From Treponema sp. (GTDB taxonomy: Bacteria > Spirochaetota > Spirochaetia > Treponematales > Breznakiellaceae): DNA of 13,723 nucleotides. Position 1 is the stretch's first letter. Every line of letters starts with the position of its first letter. Both the position numbers and the translations under genes were made by a program. Under the pieces are notes generated by a model. It did no database searches and had not been told where the DNA came from. It worked only from the letters and a program-made list of their open reading frames with translations. Shown piece after piece: positions 5,534-12,419 of the stretch. The stretch spans positions 1 through 13,723 of the forward strand of contig JAITFA010000059.1 in assembly GCA_031281685.1 (NCBI GenBank), given 5' to 3'.

Positions 5534-8020
5534 ATGTCCGATGTTTACATACCCGGTGTAAGTAGCCGGTTTAATACTGATCAACTTATTGAAAGTCTCA
5601 TGAAGGTTGAACGTCTTCCTAAGGATCGTGCTGAGAAAAATGTTGAAGACTTACAAACCCAGAAGACATACTGGCAGAATATTGGTCAGCGCATTAAGGC
5701 ATTGAGAGATAGCGCCCGACTTCTCTATTCGTTCCAGAATCCGTTCAATGACCGGATCGTCAGTTCATCAGACCCATCCGTGCTGAGTGGAACTTCTACC
5801 CGTCAGGCTGATAATCAGGAACACTATTTCACCGTTAAGCAAATCGCGCAGGCTGACCGTTTCCTGTCTCAGCCCCTTGATAACTCATTCCGGGTTGACG
5901 AAGGAACCTATACCTTCTCGATTGGAAAAGATGAAGTTTCCTTTAACTTCCGGGGTGGGTCTTTACAGGAATTTGTTGATACCCTGAACAGACGGGGAAC
6001 GGAAAAGCTACGGGCAAGCCTAATCGCGGTACAACCCGGCAAAAAATCACTGTTAATTGAATCGCGTATAACTGGCGCGGAAAACCGGCTACTGTTTTCA
6101 GGCGCGGCTGAAGATTTCGCGGTTCGTACCGGTATTCTGGAAGACGGCGGCGCTGCCGTTGTCGCGCCCGAACCTGCTCCCGCGGCTCCTCCTCCTGCTC
6201 CCGTCGCCGAACCTGTTCCTGTGGAGTTGATGGTACGGGAGGAACCGCTCACGATAGATGCCGGCGGAACAGCGCTCATTCCATTTGACGTGGGTTCCGA
6301 TTATTCCCAGGACGGAATCCTGCATTTTGAGATAGCCACTACGATTCACGCTGAAGAGCCGGAACCAGCGCCTTTGGAGCAAGAGCCGCCAGTGGCTGAA
6401 TCCGCTGAAGTCCCGGCTATCGTACAGGACGCTGTAAAAGAAGCGCCGCCGGTTTCCGCTGAAGCCCGTGCGCTTTCACTGGCCGCGACCGCGCTTGCGG
6501 AATCCGCGACCGCGCTTTCATCAGCCGCCGCCGCTATTACCGGCGCAGTTGCCGCGTTTATCACACCCACGCCATCGGCGAACCTAAACATCACGCCTGA
6601 GCCAAAAACCGAACCAGCGCCGCTTCAAGAAGAAACGCCGCCAGACTTGGCATCGACAGCGCCTGCTGAAGGAGAGGAAGAACCAGTCTCTCTCAATCCT
6701 CAAGCAGTGCTTGCCATTGCCGAAGACGCGCCGCCTCAAGACGCGCCTGTTGTGGAAACAGCGCCTGAAGCCGCACCGCTTGTTGCGGAAGAAACAGAAA
6801 AGCTGGAGCCAGTAACTGAAGAAGTTCCCGTAGTCACGCAAGAAACCCAGCCGGAACCCGATCCTCTGCGGGTGGATAACATGAATATGCTGTCCCTTAC
6901 CTTTACCGACGGCACAACAGGTATGCTTCCGCCTGTCGAAGATTCGACGGATTTCAAGGTATATCAGTACAAGATTTCTGATATTGCCGACGGCAAAACT
7001 ATCGCTTCCATAGATGTTGTCAACCTCAATACTCATCGGGACTTGTCTATCCGCAACATAAGTTTCACTGCCCCGAAAGCCGAGACAGAACCAGCAGAGC
7101 TGCCGCAACCGGAACCTGAGCCAGTGCTTGCGGAGGCAGCGCCAGCGCGGGTGAGCAATGGCGTGCCGCGTACACCGGTATCCTTGGCGCAGGACGCGAT
7201 TATCTATATGGAGGGAATCGAAATCAGTCGCCCTACCAATACCTTTGACGACCTGCTCACCGGTATTACGCTCACGGTAAAAAAACCGTCTGAGACGCCA
7301 GTCAGGTTTGGGGTTGAAGCGGATCGGGAAATGATCAAAGACTCAATCATCGCGCTGGTGGGAAACTATAATCAGCTTGTGGCCGAGATAAATGTCGTTA
7401 CCCAAAGAAATGAGTCAGTTATCAATGAGCTTACCTATCTTTCAGAGGATGAACGTGCGGAGCTTCGTAAACGTCTGGGGATTTTTTCTGGAGACTCAAC
7501 ACTAACCCAGTATAAGACCAGCCTGCAACGCGCCGCCACGGTTTCTTATTCTACATCCGCAGAGGATAACCTCGCGCTCCTGTCGCAGATAGGCATCGGT
7601 ACCGATGTTCGGGGAACTACGGGGAGCGGCGGCTATGATCCGTCACGGTTGCGCGGTTATCTTGAAATTGACGAGAAAATGCTGGACGCAGCCCTTGACC
7701 GGGACCCAAGCGCAATTCAACAGCTTTTTGGCCAAGACACCGACGGTGACCTCATTGTTGATTCCGGCATCGCCTATATGTTTGAGACGCTTTCCAGCCC
7801 TTATACCCAAATCGGAGGCATCATAACTTTGAAAACAAACACTATTGATGCCCGAATCAGTCAGGAACAGCGGCGTATTGAGACGCTGGATCGTCAGCTT
7901 GCCGCGAAAGAAGCGTCTTTGAAACTTCAGTATAGCCAAATGGAAGATGCTTATAACCAAATGGAACAAATGAGTTCTTCCCTAGACCAGTTTAGTCAGC
8001 AAAACAATAACAATAGGTAG
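5534..8020 (+). CDS. fliD: FliD, flagellar filament cap protein, with a long Pro/Glu/Ala-rich insertion
   Basis: FliD (HAP2) caps the growing filament and helps fold flagellin subunits. The N-terminal domain (about 1-110) starts MSDVYIPGVSSRFNTDQLIE and includes the conserved RLPKDRAEK stretch. The C-terminal domain (about 550-815) includes VGNYNQLVAEIN (609-620), DPSAIQQLFG (724-733) and the helical tail RIETLDRQLAAKEASLKLQY (781-800). The protein has 828 residues, far longer than usual FliD proteins (about 450-700). The excess lies in the middle: Pro/Ala-rich 211-231, a Pro/Glu/Ala-rich tract at about 274-445 with an Ala-rich helix-like stretch at 311-343, and another at 515-537. Structured segments 232-273 and 446-512 look like two halves of one beta-rich domain split by the tract. 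The reading frame is continuous, so this is not a frameshift. DTDGDLIVD (735-743) resembles an acidic calcium-binding loop. The ATG at 5534 matches the conserved N-terminus. The next gene starts three bases after the stop. Confidence 0.95.
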   Translation: MSDVYIPGVSSRFNTDQLIESLMKVERLPKDRAEKNVEDLQTQKTYWQNIGQRIKALRDSARLLYSFQNPFNDRIVSSSDPSVLSGTSTRQADNQEHYFTVKQIAQADRFLSQPLDNSFRVDEGTYTFSIGKDEVSFNFRGGSLQEFVDTLNRRGTEKLRASLIAVQPGKKSLLIESRITGAENRLLFSGAAEDFAVRTGILEDGGAAVVAPEPAPAAPPPAPVAEPVPVELMVREEPLTIDAGGTALIPFDVGSDYSQDGILHFEIATTIHAEEPEPAPLEQEPPVAESAEVPAIVQDAVKEAPPVSAEARALSLAATALAESATALSSAAAAITGAVAAFITPTPSANLNITPEPKTEPAPLQEETPPDLASTAPAEGEEEPVSLNPQAVLAIAEDAPPQDAPVVETAPEAAPLVAEETEKLEPVTEEVPVVTQETQPEPDPLRVDNMNMLSLTFTDGTTGMLPPVEDSTDFKVYQYKISDIADGKTIASIDVVNLNTHRDLSIRNISFTAPKAETEPAELPQPEPEPVLAEAAPARVSNGVPRTPVSLAQDAIIYMEGIEISRPTNTFDDLLTGITLTVKKPSETPVRFGVEADREMIKDSIIALVGNYNQLVAEINVVTQRNESVINELTYLSEDERAELRKRLGIFSGDSTLTQYKTSLQRAATVSYSTSAEDNLALLSQIGIGTDVRGTTGSGGYDPSRLRGYLEIDEKMLDAALDRDPSAIQQLFGQDTDGDLIVDSGIAYMFETLSSPYTQIGGIITLKTNTIDARISQEQRRIETLDRQLAAKEASLKLQYSQMEDAYNQMEQMSSSLDQFSQQNNNNR

Positions 8021-8023
8021 TAT

Positions 8024-8854
8024 ATGCGTATATTCATTAACGAAGAACCAGTAGACATTGTGATTGAAGAAGAAAAAACCATCGGCGATGTACTCGCCGG
8101 CATTGACGCTTGGCTCACTGGTTCTGAAAACCGGATAAGTGGCCTGCGAATCAATGATGAGTCGGTATGCTTGGCCACTATGACCGAAGCCTTTGAACGG
8201 AGTCTTGAGCATATCGACAATCTCAACATCACCGTCAGCACATGGGACAGCCTCGCGGTAGAAGCTCTGCTTTCTTCCCATGAAGCTCTTGCATGTTACG
8301 CAGCCAGCTCGTTTGATGACAAAGCGCGAGTCAAGAAGGAATGGGAAGAAAGTGCCGCTGCACGTTTCCTTTCCGAACACATTCCCGATATCTTTGCGCT
8401 GTTGGCAAAAACCTTATCAGGCGAAGGTAACGCTATTGAAATGGCGCAGGTCATTGATGAGCGTATTCGTGAGTTTACCGATACCAGCTCGGAAACGCGC
8501 AAATTGGCAAAGCTCATTTCCAGCTTGGCAAAGCGGCTTGAGGAACTCCCGCTGGATATCCAGACAGCTCAGGACCGAAAAGTCGCCGAAACCGTGAGTA
8601 TCTTTTCTCTGACCGTAGACAAACTACTCCGAATTATTCGTACGTTAAGCATACGGGATGCGAATATCATGGAGCATGTCGCTATCGATAATCAGTCCTT
8701 CTCCCTATTTATCGAAGAGTTTACCGCCTTATTGGGAGAGTTTCTGGCCGCCTACGAAAATAAAGACGTGGTGTTGCTTGGAGATTTAGCGGAATATGAG
8801 CTTTCGCCTCGTCTTCTGAAACTTTATACAGCTATGGGAAACATAATTTTATGA
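8024..8854 (+). CDS. Conserved fliD-linked protein of unknown function
   Basis: This is a 276-residue protein that I recognise only as the product that follows fliD in treponemes. The first ~50 residues (MRIFINEEPVDIVIEEEKTIGDVL onward, in two strands and a helix) look like a small ubiquitin/beta-grasp-type fold. The rest is almost entirely helical, with acidic and leucine-rich amphipathic segments. The C-terminal part ENKDVVLLGDLAEYELSPRL (245-264) resembles helical-bundle proteins encoded near flagellar genes in other phyla. There is no signal peptide or membrane segment, so it is likely cytoplasmic. It begins three bases after the fliD stop, with only a weak AGGT upstream, and overlaps the next gene by ATGA, so it is translationally coupled on both sides. 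A role as a filament-protein chaperone or secretion helper is plausible from position. It does not show the usual FliS signature, so I do not call it FliS. Confidence 0.85.
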   Translation: MRIFINEEPVDIVIEEEKTIGDVLAGIDAWLTGSENRISGLRINDESVCLATMTEAFERSLEHIDNLNITVSTWDSLAVEALLSSHEALACYAASSFDDKARVKKEWEESAAARFLSEHIPDIFALLAKTLSGEGNAIEMAQVIDERIREFTDTSSETRKLAKLISSLAKRLEELPLDIQTAQDRKVAETVSIFSLTVDKLLRIIRTLSIRDANIMEHVAIDNQSFSLFIEEFTALLGEFLAAYENKDVVLLGDLAEYELSPRLLKLYTAMGNIIL

Positions 8855-9117
8855 AAGTGCTTGAAATTAGAAACATTGTTCGGAAAGACGTACCTATTTA
8901 CTATCGTATGTTTTTCTCAGGTTGCGCCTGCTTGCAGCTGGCTGCTAATAATTCGATAGAACGGCAGATCGACTTTTCCATTGAGATAAAGCCAACCGGT
9001 TTAAAGGAAATTCTCGTTGCCCTTGCCGAGCCGGTTGATTATCCGCTGGTTCCGCTTATAAAGGCGCTGAAAATGGCCATAGAAGAACTCGATAAGAATG
9101 GGCAGTTGCCTTTTTAG
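8851..9117 (+). CDS. Small conserved protein of unknown function
   Basis: This 88-residue protein starts MKVLEIRNIVRKDVPIYYR and contains the hydrophobic stretch MFFSGCACLQLAA (20-32). A strand region follows (about 36-47), then a helix-rich C-terminus LVPLIKALKMAIEELDKNG. I do not recognise a family. The ATG overlaps the TGA of the preceding gene (ATGA), and the 3' end overlaps the tsaE start by 20 bases, so it is a real member of this compact operon and not a spurious frame. The two cysteines (C25, C27) in a C-A-C arrangement are notable for a small protein, but nothing here shows a metal site. There is no clear signal peptide. It may work with the preceding protein, with which it is tightly coupled. 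Confidence 0.75.
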   Translation: MKVLEIRNIVRKDVPIYYRMFFSGCACLQLAANNSIERQIDFSIEIKPTGLKEILVALAEPVDYPLVPLIKALKMAIEELDKNGQLPF

Positions 9118-9532
9118 CGTTGTTTCATCCTCACCAGAAGAAACGATAGCTGCGGGAGAACGTATCGCCGCGCTTTTACACAAAGGCAGTGTTGTGGCTC
9201 TGCGCGGCGGTCTTGGCGTGGGTAAAACGTGGCTCACCAAAGGTATTGCGCGAGGACTTGGCGTTACCGAAGAGGTAACGAGTCCCACCTATACCATCAT
9301 TTCCGAGTACGAGGCCCGCCTTCCCTTTTACCACATTGACGCTTACCGGCTGCGCGGCGATGATGACTTCGCCGCCCTAGGCGCTGACGACGCGCTCTAT
9401 GGCAATGGGGTAACGGTTATCGAATGGAGTGAGCGGATAGCTCAGTCTATACCTGACAATGCTTTAGCCATTGAGATTTCGATTCTTGAAGATGCCCGCC
9501 GATTGATTGTCGTGAAAGAGTCCGCTCCATGA
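9098..9532 (+). CDS. tsaE: TsaE, tRNA t6A biosynthesis ATPase
   Basis: TsaE (YjeE) is the ATPase subunit of the TsaB-TsaD-TsaE complex, which transfers threonylcarbamoyl to A37 of ANN-decoding tRNAs in the cytoplasm. The 144-residue length is typical. Visible motifs are the P-loop GGLGVGKT (37-44), the switch-like segment TSPTYTIISEY (61-71), the Walker B-like FYHIDAYRL (77-85), and VIEWSERI (107-114) with the family's conserved Glu-Trp. The ATG at 9098 lies 20 bases inside the preceding gene; no other in-frame start gives a complete N-terminus. The stop overlaps the tsaB start (ATGA). The catalytic partner tsaD and the threonylcarbamoyl-AMP synthase tsaC are not in the window. Its place at the end of a flagellar operon suggests co-transcription from flagellar promoters unless an internal promoter exists; I saw none. 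Confidence 0.95.
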   Translation: MGSCLFSVVSSSPEETIAAGERIAALLHKGSVVALRGGLGVGKTWLTKGIARGLGVTEEVTSPTYTIISEYEARLPFYHIDAYRLRGDDDFAALGADDALYGNGVTVIEWSERIAQSIPDNALAIEISILEDARRLIVVKESAP

Positions 9533-10251
9533 TTATACTTGCGCTTGATACCGCGACCGCGCTCTTATCCGTGGCGCTTTCCATAGACCGCGTTCCGGCT
9601 GAGACTTGGTATGTTGAAATCGACGCGGGGCAGCGCCACTCCGAGCTGCTCATGGACATGATCGACGGCTTGCTTAAAACCGCCAACATGGTTCCCGCTG
9701 ATGTGGACGCGCTTGCCAGCATGAAAGGTCCTGGTTCCTTCACGGGTCTGCGTATCGGTTTCTCGGCTGCCCAGGGTATGGCGCTTGCGCTGGGCGTCCC
9801 TTCGCTCAGCATCCCCACGCTTGACTGTATGGCTGTCCCGCACCAGCACTGGCCGGGCATTGTCGTTCCGGCTATAGACGCCAGAAAGCGCTGCTTCTTT
9901 AGCGCCCTGTACCGCGGCGTGTGCGACGCGCACGCCGCGGAGCGGCTCACCGATTACATGGACGCGGATAGCGCCGCCATTGCTCAGGCGCTGAACGCCG
10001 TAACGCGGGACGAGCCGGTTTTGCTGACTGGTCCTGACGCCGATATGCTGGCAACCGCCTTGAGTGAAACGCCCTTGTTTAACAAAGCCTTGTTGCGCCT
10101 TGATCCAATACGCAGACGCGGCCATGCGAAAGAGCTGGCGATGCTGGCGCGGGCAAAACTTGCCGCAAGCAGCGCGGCGGATGTCGCCGCCGAACTGAAC
10201 TCCGGCCTCCTCTACATCCGCAGGAGCGATGCGGAACTGCGCCAGCCTTAA
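9529..10251 (+). CDS. tsaB: TsaB, tRNA t6A biosynthesis scaffold subunit
   Basis: TsaB (YeaZ) is the inactive ASKHA-fold partner of TsaD and is needed for t6A formation; TsaE binds the TsaB-TsaD complex. The 240-residue length fits the family. Diagnostic segments are the opening LALDTAT (4-10), QRHSELL (35-41) and GPGSFTGLRIG (67-77), followed by GMALALGVP. As expected for TsaB, the metal-binding histidine motif of TsaD is absent. The start ATG overlaps the tsaE stop in ATGA, showing translational coupling. The gene has a GC-rich, GCG/CGC-heavy codon pattern similar to rarA and more extreme than the flagellin genes. It is the last plus-strand gene here and is followed by a gap with weak hairpins before the convergent transport operon. 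Confidence 0.95.
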   Translation: MIILALDTATALLSVALSIDRVPAETWYVEIDAGQRHSELLMDMIDGLLKTANMVPADVDALASMKGPGSFTGLRIGFSAAQGMALALGVPSLSIPTLDCMAVPHQHWPGIVVPAIDARKRCFFSALYRGVCDAHAAERLTDYMDADSAAIAQALNAVTRDEPVLLTGPDADMLATALSETPLFNKALLRLDPIRRRGHAKELAMLARAKLAASSAADVAAELNSGLLYIRRSDAELRQP

Positions 10252-10271
10252 AAATTACCCCATCGCCGTTT

Positions 10272-10288
10272 TCCCGCTGGACGCGGGA
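10272..10288 (+). terminator. Weak hairpin downstream of tsaB
   Basis: TCCCGC (10272-10277) and GCGGGA (10283-10288) form a six-pair GC-rich stem with loop TGGAC, 20 bases after the tsaB stop. No T-run follows, so termination here would be weak or Rho-dependent. Confidence 0.3.
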
Positions 10289-10291
10289 TGT

Positions 10292-10381
10292 CTCTGACCC
10301 CAGTACGCATCTCTCCACTCCGCGTTACGGACAGGGGAGCATCTCTCCCCCGCGTAATGGGGAAGCTCTCCCCCGCATGGG
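10292..10381. repeat. Degenerate GC-rich tandem-like repeat
   Basis: Related units begin with CTCT at 10292, 10311, 10343 and 10366. The best pair is CTCTCCCCCGCGTAATGGGG (10343-10362) and CTCTCCCCCGCATGGG (10366-10381). The unit at 10311 has CTCTCCACTCCGCGTTACGG. Each CTCTCCCC run can also pair with the preceding GGGGA, giving small hairpins. Unit lengths vary (19, 32 and 23), which excludes a regular CRISPR array. The elements may belong to a genome-wide family, which cannot be judged from one locus. Confidence 0.5.
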
Positions 10382-10527
10382 TGAGTTGGAAAACGCCTTT
10401 CCCTGTTTGAGGAACTTGTCGAACTCGCGTTAGGTTAGTACCAGTTCCAGCGAGACTGCCAAGAGGCGCAGGCACAGCCTGTTCCTAAACTTTGGCGTTG
10501 GTATCAAGCGCTGCGACCGTACCAAAT

Positions 10528-10561
10528 GGGTACACGGAATGAATGCTTATTCCGTGTACCC
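10528..10561. terminator. Strong 13-bp hairpin between convergent transcription units
   Basis: GGGTACACGGAAT (10528-10540) and ATTCCGTGTACCC (10549-10561) are perfect reverse complements around an eight-base loop. The hairpin lies 22 bases past the stop of the minus-strand permease gene, so it most likely ends that operon. The T residues after it on the minus strand are few (ATTTGG), so efficiency is uncertain. Being symmetric, it could also block plus-strand read-through. Confidence 0.6.
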
Positions 10562-10583
10562 TGTGCGCGAACATTGCGTGGAT

Positions 10584-11468
10584 TTATTCTTTCACCGCCC
10601 CAAGCATGATGCCAGCGATGAAGTATCGCTGTAAAAAGGGATAGACCACCAGCATTGGAATCATGGCAATGAAAACCTTTGCGGCATTGAGCGACTTGTT
10701 GGACAGCTTGAAGAGGTTTTCTATCTGGTCTTTGGAAAGCGTCGAGGTCTGTATGTTCACCACAAGCTGCTGAATGTAGGTCTGAAGCGGGTAGTGGCTT
10801 TCATTGGTGGTGAGTACCAGTCCCTGAAAGAACTCGTTCCAGTGATACACGCCGGTAAAGAGGACTATCGTGGCGATTACGGGGATGGAACAAGGCACTA
10901 TAACCATGAAAAGAATCTTCCACGGTCCCGCGCCGTCTACTACAGCGGCTTCCTCAAGGTCGCGGGGAATACCCCGGAAAAAGTTGACCATAAGGATAAG
11001 GTTGAACACCGGAAGACTGCCGCCAAGCACCAGCGCCCAGATCGAATCAATGAGGTGGTAGTTTTTTATCGTGATATACCACGGAATAGTGCCGCCATTA
11101 AACAACATGCAGAAGATGACGATCCACATCACAAGGTCACGAGGTCTGAAATCACGACGGGTTTTCGAGAGCGGGTAGGCCATGAGAATCAGCACCGCTA
11201 CGGTTACGGCGGTTCCCAATACGGTCCGCTGTATCGAAATCCAGAAAGAATTGAAGAACATGAAGTCCTTCATGATTTCCTGGTAGGACTGTATCGTAAA
11301 ACCAATAGGATAGAAGGTAACAATGCCGGAATTGGCTGCGGCTTTGTCCGAAATTGAAAGACAAAGGGCGTACCAGATTGGGTATAAACACAAAAAAGTG
11401 AGGATAGCCATTATTAGGATGTTTACGATGTTAAAAAGATGCTCGCCAAACGATCTATTCTGAATCAC
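10584..11468 (-). CDS. ytcP: Carbohydrate ABC transporter permease, YtcP/LplC type
   Basis: This is a 294-residue inner-membrane permease of the MalG-like class, partnered with the upstream LplB-type permease. Six hydrophobic segments are seen at about 12-38, 77-100, 111-130, 140-163, 184-207 and 265-283. The cytoplasmic EAA loop EEAAVVDGAGPWKILFMVIVP (172-192, written here as the ATPase-docking site) has the conserved Gly. The N-terminus is like that of YtcP/LplC proteins of complex-sugar or oligosaccharide importers in gut and soil bacteria. The substrate is unknown. The start is GTG at 11468 because AGGAGGA (11479 down to 11473) lies just upstream and no ATG is suitably placed; the spacer of four bases is short. 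The ribosome site overlaps the upstream gene's TAG stop, so translation is probably coupled. No ATPase gene lies downstream, so a shared MsmK/UgpC-like ATPase encoded elsewhere is likely. Confidence 0.92.
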   Translation of the reverse strand: MIQNRSFGEHLFNIVNILIMAILTFLCLYPIWYALCLSISDKAAANSGIVTFYPIGFTIQSYQEIMKDFMFFNSFWISIQRTVLGTAVTVAVLILMAYPLSKTRRDFRPRDLVMWIVIFCMLFNGGTIPWYITIKNYHLIDSIWALVLGGSLPVFNLILMVNFFRGIPRDLEEAAVVDGAGPWKILFMVIVPCSIPVIATIVLFTGVYHWNEFFQGLVLTTNESHYPLQTYIQQLVVNIQTSTLSKDQIENLFKLSNKSLNAAKVFIAMIPMLVVYPFLQRYFIAGIMLGAVKE

Positions 11469-11477
11469 GCTGTCCTC

Positions 11478-12371
11478 CTAGAACACTTTATAGTCGGCAA
11501 ACTTGTATGCCGCGAGGTATGAAGACACAATCAACACAAAGCTCACCGCTGACTTGAGAAGTCCGGCGGCAGTTGCAAGGGAGAACTGAAGGTTGATGAG
11601 ACCCATGCGGTATACCCAAGTGTCGATGATGTCGCCGGTGGAATACACCAGCGGGTTATACAGGTTATAAATCTGGTCAAAGCCGGCGTTTAACACATTG
11701 CCGAGACCAAGAACCCCAAGTACGACGATGGTACTGGCAATACCCGGCAGGGTAACGTGCCATGTTGAACGCAGACGACCCGCGCCGTCAATTGAAGCAG
11801 CCTCATACAGATTCGGGTTGATGCCGGTGAGGGCGGCAAGGAAGATGACGGCGTTATAACCAAATTCTTTCCAGACCTCTGTTCCAATGACAATTTGCCG
11901 GAATATCGAGGCGTCGGTCATCCACACTTTTGGATCAGCGCCAAAGAAACCGGTGATGCTGTTTATCACGCCTTGATAGCCAAAAATGTTTAACACCACG
12001 CTGGCAAGTACGACCCAGGAGATGAAATGGGGAAGATAGACTATAGTCTGCACCACTTTTTTGAATGTACGCAGACGCAGTTCATTGAGGAGGAGGGCAA
12101 ACACAAGGGGAACCACCAGATTCAGTACCATCTTCCCTACCGCGATAACCAGCGTATTGATGATAACCTGCACTGAATCGCCCAGCATGAAGAGGTACTT
12201 AAAGTTTTCCAGTCCTGTCCATCTTGAGCGGAAAAACCCCCGCCCCGGATTGAAATCCTGAAAAGCCATCACGATCCCATACATAGGAACGATGCTAAAC
12301 AGCGCCAGCCAAAGTAAGCCCGGCAGAATCATGATCCCGTAGTGTACTTGAAGCACAGTATGTCTTTTCAT
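11478..12371 (-). CDS. lplB: Carbohydrate ABC transporter permease, LplB type
   Basis: This is a 297-residue inner-membrane permease of the MalF-like class found in LplA/LplB/YtcP importers. Hydrophobic segments lie at about 12-37, 68-96, 108-130, 170-184, 210-227 and 265-289. The EAA loop LYEAASIDGAGRLRSTWHV (188-206) carries the conserved Gly used for contact with the ATPase. ATG at 12371 is preferred over an upstream in-frame GTG at 12404. It has a G-rich ribosome site (GGGGG, four bases away) and begins MKRHTVLQVHYG, which fits family N-termini, whereas the extension would start inside a hairpin. It follows the binding-protein gene after a terminator-like hairpin and leads into the second permease nine bases downstream. 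The imported substrate is probably a complex or oligomeric sugar, but the sequence does not identify it. Confidence 0.92.
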   Translation of the reverse strand: MKRHTVLQVHYGIMILPGLLWLALFSIVPMYGIVMAFQDFNPGRGFFRSRWTGLENFKYLFMLGDSVQVIINTLVIAVGKMVLNLVVPLVFALLLNELRLRTFKKVVQTIVYLPHFISWVVLASVVLNIFGYQGVINSITGFFGADPKVWMTDASIFRQIVIGTEVWKEFGYNAVIFLAALTGINPNLYEAASIDGAGRLRSTWHVTLPGIASTIVVLGVLGLGNVLNAGFDQIYNLYNPLVYSTGDIIDTWVYRMGLINLQFSLATAAGLLKSAVSFVLIVSSYLAAYKFADYKVF

Positions 12372-12381
12372 TATGCCCCCA

Positions 12382-12412
12382 TAAAATAACGGCGCCGCAT
12401 ACACGACGCCGT
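12382..12412 (-). terminator. Terminator-like hairpin between binding-protein and permease genes
   Basis: On the minus strand, ACGGCG (12412-12407) pairs with CGCCGT (12394-12389) and is followed by TTATTTTAT. It lies between the binding-protein stop (12420) and the permease start. A partial terminator here would give more binding protein than permease, a common arrangement in ABC importer operons. The stem is only six pairs. Confidence 0.45.
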
Positions 12413-12419
12413 GCTATCG

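Larger units (their letters stand above)
10252..10583. other. Intergenic region between convergent tsaB and the transport operon
   Basis: This 332-bp region has no credible gene on either strand. It holds a small hairpin after tsaB (10272-10288), degenerate GC-rich repeats (10292-10381), and a strong 13-bp hairpin (10528-10561) near the end of the minus-strand operon. GGAACT (10411-10416) and AGTTCC (10443-10448) form a further loose inverted pair. The middle (about 10382-10520) shows nothing else I can name. Confidence 0.6.

Noticed and set aside
6461..6562. Ala-rich stretch of FliD (residues 310-343) as a membrane helix
   Set aside because: It contains several Ser, Thr, Glu and Arg residues and lacks a continuous strongly hydrophobic core; FliD is an exported filament protein.
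6353..6868. FliD insertion as a frameshift artefact
   Set aside because: The frame stays open with the same codon style as its flanks, and the Pro/Glu/Ala composition recurs in separate tracts at 211-231 and 515-537.
6584..7108. Minus-strand open frame of 174 codons opposite fliD
   Set aside because: Its composition is a by-product of the repetitive Pro/Glu/Ala codons on the plus strand; no family features.
8024..8854. Calling the gene after fliD a FliS chaperone
   Set aside because: The protein is about twice FliS length, has an extra N-terminal fold, and shows no FliS signature; position alone is not enough.
10292..10381. CRISPR array
   Set aside because: Units are degenerate, unevenly spaced and short, without distinct spacers, and no cas genes are present.
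10382..10520. tRNA or other structured RNA gene in the convergent gap
   Set aside because: Only a loose six-base inverted pair (10411-10416 with 10443-10448) is seen; no cloverleaf or T-loop motif could be built.
12372..12404. GTG at 12404 as start of the LplB-type permease
   Set aside because: The added 11 residues are encoded within a terminator-like hairpin; ATG 12371 has a G-rich ribosome site and a typical family N-terminus.
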